Assembly (NCBI GenBank): GCA_934486455.1
Contig: CAKSPR010000025.1
Coordinates: 1 to 25,732, forward strand
DNA: 25,732 nucleotides
Direction: 5' to 3'
DNA from: an uncultured Eubacteriales bacterium
Lineage (GTDB): Bacteria > Bacillota > Clostridia > Oscillospirales > Acutalibacteraceae
Part shown: positions 6,463 through 14,039 of the stretch, piece by piece
Position numbering within the stretch: position 1 is the first letter of the stretch
Layout: each line of letters starts with the position of its first letter
Notes under the pieces: model-generated
What the model saw: only the letters and a program-made list of their open reading frames with translations
Databases searched by the model: none
What the model was told of the DNA's origin: nothing
Program-made: the position numbers and the translations under genes

Positions 6463-7772
6463 AGCTGTTTTCCTCCGAGAAAAAGAATTACGAATGTCAC
6501 AAGAAAAAGCACTCCCGCCGACAAAATTATCGAAAGAAGCAGCCCCGCCCCGTCCCCGAGACCCTTTAAAAGCTCGCCGCACCGTTTTTGGCCGAAAAGC
6601 TCGGCGGCGGCCGACATTACCGAAAGGCTTGCCTTCCACAAAAGCATCTGCAAAAGGGCCGGAAGTATCAAAAGAAGCAAGGCGCACACACCGAAGGCTC
6701 CCACCCCCGAGCGCAGCACCGATATGCTGCCCGCAAGGGTGCCGACGGCGTCGGTGATGGCTCCCCCCACCACGGGAACGGAATTTGACAGAAAAAACCG
6801 TGCGGTCTTGACCGAAACGGTATCGGCGGCGGAATTTATCGAGCCGGTTATGCCGAGCACGGCCGAAAAAACCGTCATGGCAATGCCGAGGATCCAGAAT
6901 ACAGCCTTTTTCACGGCCGATGTAAGCCCTCTGAGCCGCATTTCGGGGGAAAAGGAGCAGGATACCGAAAGAGCGATATACATTCCCGAAAAGGGGGTTA
7001 TGACCGTGCCCGCAAGAGCCGATACCACCTGGGCAAGGCCGAAGACCGCCGCGCTCACGGCCGAGGAAAAGGCCGCGCTTCCCATACACAGAAGAATTCC
7101 GCAATAAATCGGAACAAAGGATATGATAAAGGTACAGCAAAGGGATATTGTGTTTACCGCCGAGGCTATGGCCGAGCAAAAGGGCACGACGGCTATGCCC
7201 GATATGCACACCGCCGCAGTGAAATCGGCGGTATCCGACAGCCCGTTTTTTGAAAGAGTACCGAAGGCCGAGCAAAGTATAAGTGCCGCCGCCACCCCCA
7301 AAAGCGCCGTAAAGGGCGAGACAAACACGGTTTTAAGCTTTTCAAACAGCTTTTCGAATACGCTTTTTGCCGAAAGTCCGTCCGAGTAAGGATTTTCGGG
7401 ATCTATACCGAGATCGTAAAGATCGGAAAGGGTGCTGTCATCAAGGCTTTGTTTCAAATCGTCCACACCCGCCGCATCGTAATATTCACGGTAGGTATCA
7501 AGGCCGCTTTGGCCGTTTTGACTGCTTTGACCGAGCCCTGCGGTTTCGCTTTCGGCACGGGCAGGCACGGCCGACAAAAGAAAAACCGATATTACCGCGA
7601 CCGCAGCGGCGGTCAATGCAAATGCGACCGATTTAATGCTTCTTTTTGAAAAAGATGCCGCCTGACGGCTTATACTGCTTTTTGTAAATGTTCCTGTCTT
7701 CTGTTTGACGCTCCATGTTATTATGTATACGGTATTTTTCACATCTGCATTTCCTTTACATTTATCTTTCAT
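6450..7772 (-). CDS. spoIIIAE: stage III sporulation protein AE
   Basis: About 440 residues if the ATG at 7772 is used. A GTG at 7742 (10 residues later) is an alternative and has a better ribosome site (AAAGGA), so the start is uncertain. An N-terminal signal-like hydrophobic segment (about 48-70, ending SAVPARA) is followed by a polar region, then seven or so transmembrane helices from about residue 140 to the C-terminus. SpoIIIAE is the large polytopic subunit of the SpoIIIA-SpoIIQ complex, with remote similarity to transporter permeases. It lies 31 bases after spoIIIAD and overlaps spoIIIAF. Confidence 0.93.
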   Translation of the reverse strand: MKDKCKGNADVKNTVYIITWSVKQKTGTFTKSSISRQAASFSKRSIKSVAFALTAAAVAVISVFLLSAVPARAESETAGLGQSSQNGQSGLDTYREYYDAAGVDDLKQSLDDSTLSDLYDLGIDPENPYSDGLSAKSVFEKLFEKLKTVFVSPFTALLGVAAALILCSAFGTLSKNGLSDTADFTAAVCISGIAVVPFCSAIASAVNTISLCCTFIISFVPIYCGILLCMGSAAFSSAVSAAVFGLAQVVSALAGTVITPFSGMYIALSVSCSFSPEMRLRGLTSAVKKAVFWILGIAMTVFSAVLGITGSINSAADTVSVKTARFFLSNSVPVVGGAITDAVGTLAGSISVLRSGVGAFGVCALLLLILPALLQMLLWKASLSVMSAAAELFGQKRCGELLKGLGDGAGLLLSIILSAGVLFLVTFVILFLGGKQLWEA

Positions 7773-7803
7773 TTATATTTGTACCTGTAATTTTCTTTGC
7801 GAT

Positions 7804-8190
7804 TTATTTAACAAGCTCCGGTACCGCCGATACAAGACTGCTTAAAATGGGCATTGTACATATTATTACGGCGGTTTTGGCAAAAAGCTCGATCCTTCCC
7901 GAAAGTCCCAAAAGGCCGAAATCCTTACAGGCGTCCGAAGCAAATTCCCCGACAAGACATATGCCCAGGGCTTTAAGAAGTATCCTTATATATCCCGTGT
8001 CGATGTTTGCGGCCGATATGAGAGAGCTTAAATTATCGGCCGCTTCCTTTAAGGGAGAAAGGCAGAAGAAAAGCAGAAGCCCTCCCCCGCAAAGGGATAA
8101 GGCAAGGCCTGTCGAACGGTCGTGCTCTCTTGCGGCGGTGACGGCAAGAGCGGTTAAAATACCTATCCCGGTCACGGTGAAAATCGTCAT
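7804..8190 (-). CDS. spoIIIAD: stage III sporulation protein AD
   Basis: 128 residues, the usual size. It has several hydrophobic helices (about 4-18, 28-46, 64-85, 100-124) and the family pattern around EFASDACKDFGLLGLSGRIELFAKTAVIICTMPIL. It is a small polytopic membrane component of the SpoIIIA complex in the mother-cell membrane. The ATG overlaps the spoIIIAC stop (ATGA), which implies translational coupling. Confidence 0.95.
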   Translation of the reverse strand: MTIFTVTGIGILTALAVTAAREHDRSTGLALSLCGGGLLLFFCLSPLKEAADNLSSLISAANIDTGYIRILLKALGICLVGEFASDACKDFGLLGLSGRIELFAKTAVIICTMPILSSLVSAVPELVK

Positions 8191-8381
8191 AGTCCAAACA
8201 CCGATTTGACCGTTTCAAACAGCACCGATATTTGACGGATAAGCATAAAGAGCACCACCACAAGCCCCGCTAAGGTGGTCATAAGCGCCTGCTCCTCCCT
8301 GCCCGCCCGTATAAGCAATTGATTAAGCACCGCCACGATTATACCGATTGCCGCAATTTTAAATATAAGATCTATGTCCAC
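8187..8381 (-). CDS. spoIIIAC: stage III sporulation protein AC
   Basis: 64 residues beginning MDIDLIFKIAAIGIIVAVLN, with two transmembrane helices (about 5-25 and 33-55) separated by a short loop RAGREEQ. This is the typical SpoIIIAC size and topology. It and SpoIIIAD are paralogous small membrane proteins of the channel. It is coupled to spoIIIAD by a four-base overlap and lies 85 bases after spoIIIAB. Confidence 0.94.
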   Translation of the reverse strand: MDIDLIFKIAAIGIIVAVLNQLLIRAGREEQALMTTLAGLVVVLFMLIRQISVLFETVKSVFGL

Positions 8382-8466
8382 GCTTTCACCGTCTTTTCCT
8401 TTGTTTTATATTTTGCTTTAAGCCTTATAACCAAGACCGCATGCCGTTAACGGGGCAGGCTTTCGG

Positions 8467-8970
8467 TCATACCGCGAGTATAAAAACCGCCGCCGCAAGG
8501 CTTGCAAAGAGTATTCTGTAAAGCTTTTCGTTTTTTTGCTCGTCGATTCTGGCGCGGCAAAGGCTGTTTTCAAGCTTTTCCTCGCAAAGCAGACAGTTGT
8601 TTATCTGTCCCTCCTTGTCGGTGGTTCCGGCAAAACAAAAAAATTCCTTGAGCGTTTCTTTATCCGAGGGCTTTAAAAACGAGCCGTTGTCCCTTTCCAC
8701 CGCAAGATTTATCTTTTCGGCAAAGCAGCGAGCTTTTTTTACGCTTGAAAAGTTTTTTAAAAATGTAAGCCTTTCAAACCGTCCGCTTTTTCCCGCCAGC
8801 GAAACAATGTCGTCATATTCCCTTCCCGAAAAGCGTATCTCGGTCTTTATAAAGCCGATAAGCTCCTTTGCCGTTTCAAGGCTTTTCCGACGGTTTTTGA
8901 ATTTTGCCGAAGCGCACATTCCGTAAATTAAAATTGCCGCACAGATAATAACCGTTCCGAGTATTCTCAT
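8467..8970 (-). CDS. spoIIIAB: stage III sporulation protein AB
   Basis: 167 residues. An N-terminal transmembrane segment (about 3-20) is followed by a cytoplasmic helical domain (SAKFKNRRKSLETAKELIGFIKTEI..., about 22-145) and a C-terminal hydrophobic helix (about 150-167). SpoIIIAB resembles GspF-type platform proteins in its helical core. The gene starts after a 364-bp gap from spoIIIAA, whereas in many spore formers the two are adjacent or overlapping. AAAGGAGCC lies upstream of the ATG. Confidence 0.92.
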   Translation of the reverse strand: MRILGTVIICAAILIYGMCASAKFKNRRKSLETAKELIGFIKTEIRFSGREYDDIVSLAGKSGRFERLTFLKNFSSVKKARCFAEKINLAVERDNGSFLKPSDKETLKEFFCFAGTTDKEGQINNCLLCEEKLENSLCRARIDEQKNEKLYRILFASLAAAVFILAV

Positions 8971-9334
8971 TTTTTCAAGGCTCCTTTGCCGTTTTCATAT
9001 TTTTCGTTTGCTTTGTTGCATTTTACGGCGGTTGCTCTGCCGCGGGACGCCGAGGCTGTCGGCACAAGCGCTTACAATTAACCGACACCGCGCCCCACGG
9101 GAAAAGAAACGGGCGAAACCGCACGGTGCTTGACCGCCGACTGCTTGTGCCGAACGGAGGGAGGCGCGGTTAAAAAAAGCGGGTGCGCTTATAAAACACA
9201 GCCTTATTTCCCCTCGGTGCTGCCGGTTATCGCTCCCTCCGGTCCCGGCAGAGCCGGGACAGCCTCGGCGGACGGCACGGTATACTGCCTTGTTCTCGGG
9301 GTGAAAATTGCGGGGCGGTAACGAAGACCGCGGG
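8971..9334 (-). other. 364-bp inverted-repeat-rich spacer between spoIIIAA and spoIIIAB
   Basis: I see no credible gene here; the possible frames give arginine-rich or low-quality peptides. The stretch holds several inverted repeats: a perfect 8-bp stem with a 3-base loop (9242-9249/9253-9260), a 12-bp pair GCCGAGGCTGTC (9049-9060) with its complement (9258-9269), and a 10-bp pair (9060-9069 with 9143-9152). The structures could affect mRNA processing or transcription within the operon. No intron or insertion-sequence signature was recognised. Confidence 0.55.
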
Positions 9335-10294
9335 TCAAATTGCATAATCGCCTGCTTCTCCCGTTTTTAAAAGCTCTTCCCTTTTGAATTTATATTTGAC
9401 CCTGCCCGTCTTTTCCAGAAAAACGACGCTGCCGAAAACTCCCTTTTGTATAAGTGAAAAAACGGCCTTTTTCGATTTAAGCTCGTCGGGGGTGCGGGCG
9501 TGGACGGTGCATATTGCCCTTGCCCCCGAGTTAAAGGCCTCCGAAAGCGCCCGAGCCTCCTGCTCGGATATTTCGTCACAGGCGACACATCGCGGAGAAA
9601 GCGTCCTTATGCCCATGCTCAGGGCGTCGCATTTTTTTATTCCGAAATAAATGTCGGTGCATATTCCCACATCGTTATATGCTTTTCCTTTATAAAACGC
9701 CGATATTTCCCCGCGCTCGTCGGCAAGAAGAAGGCTTTTATACTCACCCGCTTCTCCGCTCGACAGCATTCTTACGGCATCTCTTAAAACCGTTGTTTTT
9801 CCGCAAAGAGGAGGGCCTGCAATAAGAATTCCCCTTTGCTCGGTCAAAAGCACATCGGCAAAAGGAAGGGCGCAGCCCCTTATCTCATGGGCAATCCTGA
9901 GATTTACTGAGGAAATATCGGTGATGTTTATTATCTCGCCCCTTTCGACCACTCCTCTTCCGGCAATTCCCGCCCTGTGACCGCCCTTTAACATTATGAA
10001 CCCGCGGGATATTTCCCCCTGGTGGGTGTGTACCGAATAGCTGCAAAGAGACAGAAAGCTTTGCTCGATTTCCCCGCCCGTGCAAAAAACGGCGTCCTCG
10101 CGGGGGGCTTTCACCGTTTGTCCGTTTCGGCAAAGGAACAGCGTTTTTCCGCTGTCAAGGGTGATGGCGACCGGCCGTTCCCTTCTCAGCCTTATTTCGG
10201 TGGCGTGCGTTTTTACCTCGGAGGAAACCAAGGATAAATTTTTTCTTATGTTTTCGCTTAAAAAGGATGTTGCTTCTGAAAATTTCTTTTCCAT
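9335..10294 (-). CDS. spoIIIAA: stage III sporulation protein AA (secretion-type ATPase)
   Basis: 319 residues from the ATG at 10294 (MEKKFSEATS), chosen because GAGGT lies just upstream; a longer in-frame extension to 10486 lacks a site and family support. The protein is a GspE/VirB11-like AAA ATPase. Walker A GPPLCGKTT is at about 160-168, the Walker B-like LLLADERGE at about 188-196, and a further acidic motif CVACDEI at about 236-242, followed by ICTVHA. SpoIIIAA is the cytoplasmic ATPase that powers or assembles the SpoIIIA-SpoIIQ channel in the mother cell. It is the first gene of the operon. Confidence 0.95.
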   Translation of the reverse strand: MEKKFSEATSFLSENIRKNLSLVSSEVKTHATEIRLRRERPVAITLDSGKTLFLCRNGQTVKAPREDAVFCTGGEIEQSFLSLCSYSVHTHQGEISRGFIMLKGGHRAGIAGRGVVERGEIINITDISSVNLRIAHEIRGCALPFADVLLTEQRGILIAGPPLCGKTTVLRDAVRMLSSGEAGEYKSLLLADERGEISAFYKGKAYNDVGICTDIYFGIKKCDALSMGIRTLSPRCVACDEISEQEARALSEAFNSGARAICTVHARTPDELKSKKAVFSLIQKGVFGSVVFLEKTGRVKYKFKREELLKTGEAGDYAI

Positions 10295-10310
10295 TTTTCT
10301 ACCTCGGTCA

Positions 10311-10339
10311 AATCTATGTGGGTTTGTCCGAATATATTC
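10311..10339 (-). promoter_or_regulatory. putative sigma-E promoter of the spoIIIA operon
   Basis: On the minus strand GAATATA (10333-10339), a 14-base spacer and CATAGATT (10311-10318) resemble the sigma-E consensus (roughly GNATATT, then CATACANT). It lies just upstream of the spoIIIAA ribosome site, giving a very short leader. The operon is known to be sigma-E dependent in Bacillus. The match is good but not perfect. Confidence 0.55.
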
Positions 10340-10473
10340 CGAAAGCCCCGAAAAATGCCCGTGTCGAAAGCTGTCGAATGTTAATTGAATATGAATATTT
10401 TTTCCAAATATGACCTGTTTTTTCCTTATGTGTGAAAAAAGTGTTAATAATTTTATATTTCTCCAAAAAAATG

Positions 10474-10502
10474 TTGACAACGACAAATTTACAGTTTATT
10501 AT
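10474..10502 (+). promoter_or_regulatory. sigma-A promoter of the abrB-like gene
   Basis: TTGACA (10474-10479), 17 bases, TATTAT (10497-10502). Transcription should start near 10510, giving a leader of about 58 nt. It is divergent from the spoIIIA operon promoter. Confidence 0.82.
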
Positions 10503-10567
10503 AACAATACAGAAAAATATTTCTCGTCTGTCATTAAGTGATAAAAAGTCTTAGGAAGTGAATTGAA

Positions 10568-10825
10568 ATGAAAACAACAGGCATTGTCAGACAGCTTGAC
10601 TCCCTCGGGAGAATCGTAATCCCCAAAGAAATGCGTCGGCTTTTCGATTTAGAGGACGGTGTAAGCTACCTCGATATTTCGGTGGTAGATGATACGATCG
10701 TTCTTAAAAAATTCGATCCCGATCCCAAATGCGTTTTTTGCGGCGCAAACAGCGACATAAGACCTTATAAAGGAAAATGTATCTGCGAGACTTGCCTCAA
10801 AGATCTTTCCGAAAAGAGCTTATAA
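10568..10825 (+). CDS. AbrB/SpoVT-family transition-state regulator with Cys4 tail
   Basis: 85 residues. Residues 1-50 form a swapped-hairpin AbrB DNA-binding domain, with the signature GIVRQLDSLGRIVIPKEMRR. The C-terminal 30 residues carry CVFCGAN...CICETC, a CxxC...CxxC arrangement that probably binds zinc. Clostridial AbrB proteins of this form are common and control stationary-phase genes, and the position next to spoIIIA fits a role around sporulation. The start has AGGAAG upstream. Exact orthology to Bacillus AbrB or Abh cannot be settled from the sequence. Confidence 0.9.
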   Translation: MKTTGIVRQLDSLGRIVIPKEMRRLFDLEDGVSYLDISVVDDTIVLKKFDPDPKCVFCGANSDIRPYKGKCICETCLKDLSEKSL

Positions 10826-10845
10826 TTTATTTTTAAAAAAATTCG

Positions 10846-10884
10846 GGAGCTTTTGTTTGAAAAAACATCAGCTCCTTGATTTTT
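10846..10884 (+). terminator. intrinsic terminator after the abrB-like gene
   Basis: The stem 10846-10858 pairs with 10863-10875 (GGAGCT core and AAAC base, two mismatches in the middle), followed by TTGATTTTT. Confidence 0.75.
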
Positions 10885-10907
10885 GTTAAAATATTTTTAA
10901 AAAAGCA

Positions 10908-10937
10908 TTGACAAAGAACCGCATTTTAATATATAAT
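10908..10937 (+). promoter_or_regulatory. sigma-A promoter of the rpmH operon
   Basis: TTGACA (10908-10913), 18 bases, TATAAT (10932-10937). It lies about 65 bases upstream of rpmH. No DnaA box (TTATCCACA-like) is seen around it. Confidence 0.85.
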
Positions 10938-11001
10938 TGTGTGGTCATTGCACAAGTGACCCAATACAGTCATCAACTCTTGAAAGGAGTGTAATATTAT
11001 T

Positions 11002-11136
11002 ATGTTGCGTACTTATCAGCCTAAAAAGCGCCACCGCAGTAAGGTACACGGTTTCCGCAAAAGAATGAGCGACAGAAACGGACGCAAGGTGCTTGCCCGT
11101 CGCAGAGCAAGAGGCCGTCACATTCTGAGTGCATAA
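11002..11136 (+). CDS. rpmH: 50S ribosomal protein L34
   Basis: 44 residues beginning MLRTYQPKKRHRSKVHGF and ending in the family's basic RRRARGRHILSA. All the hallmark positions of bacterial L34 (QPKxRxRxxxHGFRxRM, GRxVLxRRRxxGR) are present. AAAGGAGTG precedes the ATG. L34 is a small rRNA-binding protein of the large subunit. It starts the cluster rpmH-rnpA-yidD-yidC-jag. Confidence 0.98.
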   Translation: MLRTYQPKKRHRSKVHGFRKRMSDRNGRKVLARRRARGRHILSA

Positions 11137-11154
11137 GCTTTCGGGAGAATTACT

Positions 11155-11487
11155 TTGGTTAAGTCGACGGTATTAAATCAAAACAAAGATTTCCGCAGAC
11201 TTTACGGTCGAGGTAAATCAAATGTAAATCCCGCACTGGTATCATATGTTATGAAAAACCGTGCGGGTTTTTGCCGTATCGGAATAACGGCCGGCAAAAA
11301 AATCGGAAACGCCGTTTGCCGTAACCGCGCCAAGCGGGTCATACGGGAGGCGTATCGGGAGCTTGCCCCCGAGATAAACGGGTGCTACGACATTGTTTTT
11401 GTCGCAAGAAGAAAAACCGTCTTTAAAAAAAGCACCGAAATAAAAGAAATTATGCAGTCCCAGTTTAAACAGCTCGGGATCATGTAG
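11155..11487 (+). CDS. rnpA: ribonuclease P protein component
   Basis: 110 residues, beginning with a TTG codon at 11155 (read as Met), with GGGAGAA upstream and no usable ATG near. The family motif GNAVCRNRAKRVIREAYR (the RNR motif, about residues 50-67) is intact, as is the N-terminal KDFRRLYGRGKS block. RnpA binds the RNase P RNA and helps cleave tRNA precursors. It follows rpmH by 18 bases, the universal order. Confidence 0.96.
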   Translation: MVKSTVLNQNKDFRRLYGRGKSNVNPALVSYVMKNRAGFCRIGITAGKKIGNAVCRNRAKRVIREAYRELAPEINGCYDIVFVARRKTVFKKSTEIKEIMQSQFKQLGIM

Positions 11488-11516
11488 CGCGAAAGTGCCG
11501 CATCAAATTTTTTCAG

Positions 11517-11753
11517 ATGAGAAAAATATTTATCTGGTTAATCCGCATTTACCAAAAAGGCATATCTCCCCTTCATCCCTCCTGCTGTCGCTTTATGCCC
11601 ACCTGCTCACAGTATGCAATTGAGGCATTCGAGCGATTCGGCGTTTTTAAAGGGGGATACCTTGCGGTAAGAAGACTGCTGAAATGCCATCCCTTTCACA
11701 AGGGCGGCTATGACCCTGTTCCAGAAAAAAACGACCGGAGGACGAAAAATTGA
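11517..11753 (+). CDS. yidD: membrane protein insertion efficiency factor YidD
   Basis: 78 residues with the family blocks IRIYQKGISPLHPSCCRFMPTCSQYAIEAFERFG and GGYLAVRRLLKCHPFHKGGYDPVP, including the conserved cysteines. YidD is a short membrane-associated protein that assists YidC. The stop overlaps the TTG start of yidC by four bases, so the two are likely translationally coupled. Confidence 0.97.
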   Translation: MRKIFIWLIRIYQKGISPLHPSCCRFMPTCSQYAIEAFERFGVFKGGYLAVRRLLKCHPFHKGGYDPVPEKNDRRTKN

Positions 11754-12703
11754 GTTATCTCTACTCTGCTATGGGCTGGATATTAAAACAGCTTTTTAAC
11801 CTGCTTAATTCCGCAGGAATCGGATATTATGCGGTTGCTATTGCCGTTTTCACCATTTTGATAAATGCCATATTCCTTCCCCTTAACATCAAACAGCAAA
11901 AGACCACCGCCAAGCAAACGGCCATCCGTCCGAAAATGGACGAAATCAAAAAGAAGTGCGGCGACGACCGTCAGAAATACTCCATGGAAGTCCAGGAGCT
12001 TAACCAGCGCGAGGGCGTGAGCATGATGTCGGGCTGTCTGCCCATGCTTATCCGTCTCCCCTTTTTGTGGGGTGTTTGGCGCGCCATAAGCGGTCCTCTT
12101 TCCTACATTCTCAACTGGAGCAGCGACCTTATCAGTTCCGCCAAGGGCATTCTCGGCGGGCTTGAAGGGATAAGCGTAAAGGCGGGATATGAGGAAATCG
12201 GAATTATCGACAACTTCGGCCAGATCGCCCAAAAGGCAAACGAGCAGGGTCTTACCGAGCTTGCCAATCAGTCGGCCGCGGTCGAAAGCTTTAAAAGCAG
12301 CTTTAATTTATTCGGTATCGACATGACCCGAGTTCCCACATTCACCCTTAACTTTGCCGATAAGGGCGTTGATTTCACCCTTTGGATAATCCCCTTCCTC
12401 TCCTTTGCAACCTCCATGCTTTCTTCGATAATCTCCATGAAAATGCAGAAGAAGATTAATCCCGATGCGGCTCAGATGGGCGGAATGATGCTTCTCATGC
12501 CTCTCTTTTCCCTTTACATTTCCTTCCTTGTTCCCGGAGCCGTGGGATTTTACTGGATGTGCTCCAACCTCGTCAACATGATAATCACGGTCATACTCAA
12601 CAAGACCATGAATCCCTACCGCCTCATTGCCAAGGACGAAGCCAAGTTTATAACCGAGCGCAGAAAGAAGGAAGCGGCCATGAAGGCCCCTGTTGCCGAA
12701 TAA
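11750..12703 (+). CDS. yidC: membrane protein insertase YidC/Oxa1 family (SpoIIIJ-type)
   Basis: 317 residues beginning at TTG 11750 (MSYLYSAMGWILKQLFN), with GGAGG upstream and a TTGA overlap with the yidD stop. This is the Gram-positive form of the insertase. It has five or so transmembrane segments, a hydrophilic groove region around KTTAKQTAIRPKMDEIKKKC (about 50-75), and a loop of extra residues (about 120-205) between TM2 and TM3. It inserts membrane proteins alone or with SecYEG. Bacillus SpoIIIJ, of the same family, is needed for forespore sigma-G activity, which fits the nearby spoIIIA genes functionally. Confidence 0.96.
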   Translation: MSYLYSAMGWILKQLFNLLNSAGIGYYAVAIAVFTILINAIFLPLNIKQQKTTAKQTAIRPKMDEIKKKCGDDRQKYSMEVQELNQREGVSMMSGCLPMLIRLPFLWGVWRAISGPLSYILNWSSDLISSAKGILGGLEGISVKAGYEEIGIIDNFGQIAQKANEQGLTELANQSAAVESFKSSFNLFGIDMTRVPTFTLNFADKGVDFTLWIIPFLSFATSMLSSIISMKMQKKINPDAAQMGGMMLLMPLFSLYISFLVPGAVGFYWMCSNLVNMIITVILNKTMNPYRLIAKDEAKFITERRKKEAAMKAPVAE

Positions 12704-12876
12704 TTTTCGGCCAAAAGACCGGGCCTCGGCTTTGCGCTGCAATTAAAGCTTTGTCCTTAAACCTTAAAACAACTTAAAAAGAAATTTATCGGATCGCCGA
12801 AAAGGGCCTTCCCGCTTTTTTCCGAGCGCTCCGTAACGACCCGATAACCTACTATCACATAAGAGGTGTAACAATA
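12704..12876 (+). other. yidC-jag intergenic spacer, no gene seen
   Basis: 173 bases. No clear terminator or promoter is seen; jag is probably still transcribed from the rpmH promoter. It is longer than the usual spacing in this cluster. Confidence 0.5.
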
Positions 12877-13839
12877 ATGATAAAAGAAGCTATCGCAACC
12901 GGAAGCACGGTTGAGGAAGCCAAGGAATCTGCCGCAAAGGAGCTTGAAGCTCTCGGCTTTACCGAGGATGTGCAGTTTGAAATAATCGACCTTCCCAAGG
13001 CCAAGACCCTCGGCCTGTTCGGCGGATGCCCCGCAAAGGTAAAGGCCTTTGTGGAATTAGAGGACAAGCCCATTGAAAAGACCGAAAAATATCAGCGCCT
13101 TGACAGGGACAAAAAGCCCTCTGCTCCCCGAAAAAACGACAAGCCTAAAGCAGAAAAGGCAAAAACCGAGAAAAAGGAAAAGACCGCAGAAAACGCCGTT
13201 CCCGCCGCTCCCGCAGAGCTTAATCCCTTTACCGACGACACCAAAAAGGCCGTCGCCGACAGAGGTGTCGAATACATTTCAGGCCTGCTTAAACATATGG
13301 GTGTTGAGGCTGCCGTAAAGAGCGGAGAGACCGAATCGGGCGCCGCCATTATGATTGAGGGTGATAATCTCGGCGTTATCGTCGGCCGCAGAGGCGAGAC
13401 TCTTGACGCCCTGCAGTATCTTACCGTTCTTGCCGCAAACCATGGGGTCAACGGATATTACCGCGTCACCCTTAACACCGGCAACTACCGCGAAAAGAGA
13501 GAAAAGACCCTTCAGTCTCTAGCCGGAAGAATGGCCAACCAGTCGCTCAGAACCCACCGAAACATCACCCTTGAGCCCATGAATCCCTTCGAGCGCCGTA
13601 TTGTTCATACCGCCGTTCAGGATATAGACGGCGTGACCTCCTGGTCGATCGGCGAGGAGCCCTTCCGCAAGGTTGTCATCGGAAACAAGGGCAACAGAGG
13701 CGGCAGAGGAAGCTATCGCGGCGGAAGCAGAGGAGGAAGAGGCGGCTTCGACCGTCGGAAAGCCCAGTCCCCCGCCCCCGCAAGAGAAAGCAAGCAGGAT
13801 ATGAACGACGCTCCCCTCTACGGCAAGATCGAAAAATAA
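12877..13839 (+). CDS. jag: KhpB/Jag, SpoIIIJ-associated RNA-binding protein with RGG tail
   Basis: 320 residues. Jag_N domain at about 1-52 (IATGSTVEEAKESAAKELEALG...GLFGG), Lys/Glu-rich linker at about 60-118, KH domain at about 125-200 containing GRRGETLDALQYL (GRRG at 170-173), R3H domain at about 208-268 with FERRIVH (R240...H244). Residues 270-292 are an RGG-rich stretch (RGGRGSYRGGSRGGRGG), followed by a polar tail to 320. The RGG/basic tail is not part of the usual Jag architecture, which normally ends at or just after R3H, and may add RNA affinity. KhpB works with KhpA as an RNA chaperone affecting cell division and membrane proteins. AAGAGGTG precedes the ATG. Confidence 0.95.
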   Translation: MIKEAIATGSTVEEAKESAAKELEALGFTEDVQFEIIDLPKAKTLGLFGGCPAKVKAFVELEDKPIEKTEKYQRLDRDKKPSAPRKNDKPKAEKAKTEKKEKTAENAVPAAPAELNPFTDDTKKAVADRGVEYISGLLKHMGVEAAVKSGETESGAAIMIEGDNLGVIVGRRGETLDALQYLTVLAANHGVNGYYRVTLNTGNYREKREKTLQSLAGRMANQSLRTHRNITLEPMNPFERRIVHTAVQDIDGVTSWSIGEEPFRKVVIGNKGNRGGRGSYRGGSRGGRGGFDRRKAQSPAPARESKQDMNDAPLYGKIEK

Positions 13840-13933
13840 TTCGAAAAATCGGTTGCAAAGCGTTTGTCCGACGCCCCTTCGGAAATATGCGGGGCATTGT
13901 CGCAGCGCTTTTACCGCAGTAAAAATATTTTTT

Positions 13934-13966
13934 AAAAGAGGTACGAATTTTGTACCTCTTTTTTGT
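13934..13966 (+). terminator. intrinsic terminator after jag
   Basis: AAAAGAGGTAC (13934-13944) pairs with GTACCTCTTTT (13952-13962) around a 7-base loop, followed by T residues. The stem ends in A-T pairs on both sides, so it could act in both directions. Confidence 0.88.
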
Positions 13967-14039
13967 TTCGGTCATAATATGGTATTGATACCGATGTACT
14001 CGGTAAAATCAGCCTTCAGACTTTTTAAGGAGGAATATT

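Noticed and set aside
8995..9345. 116-residue frame on the minus strand between spoIIIAA and spoIIIAB
   Set aside because: Arginine-rich peptide without recognisable family, overlapping the spoIIIAA end; looks like an open frame in GC-rich structured DNA. A weak GGGAG site exists, so it is not fully excluded.
10826..11001. Origin of replication next to rpmH
   Set aside because: No TTATCCACA-like boxes or dnaA gene; the stretch is explained by the abrB terminator and the rpmH promoter.
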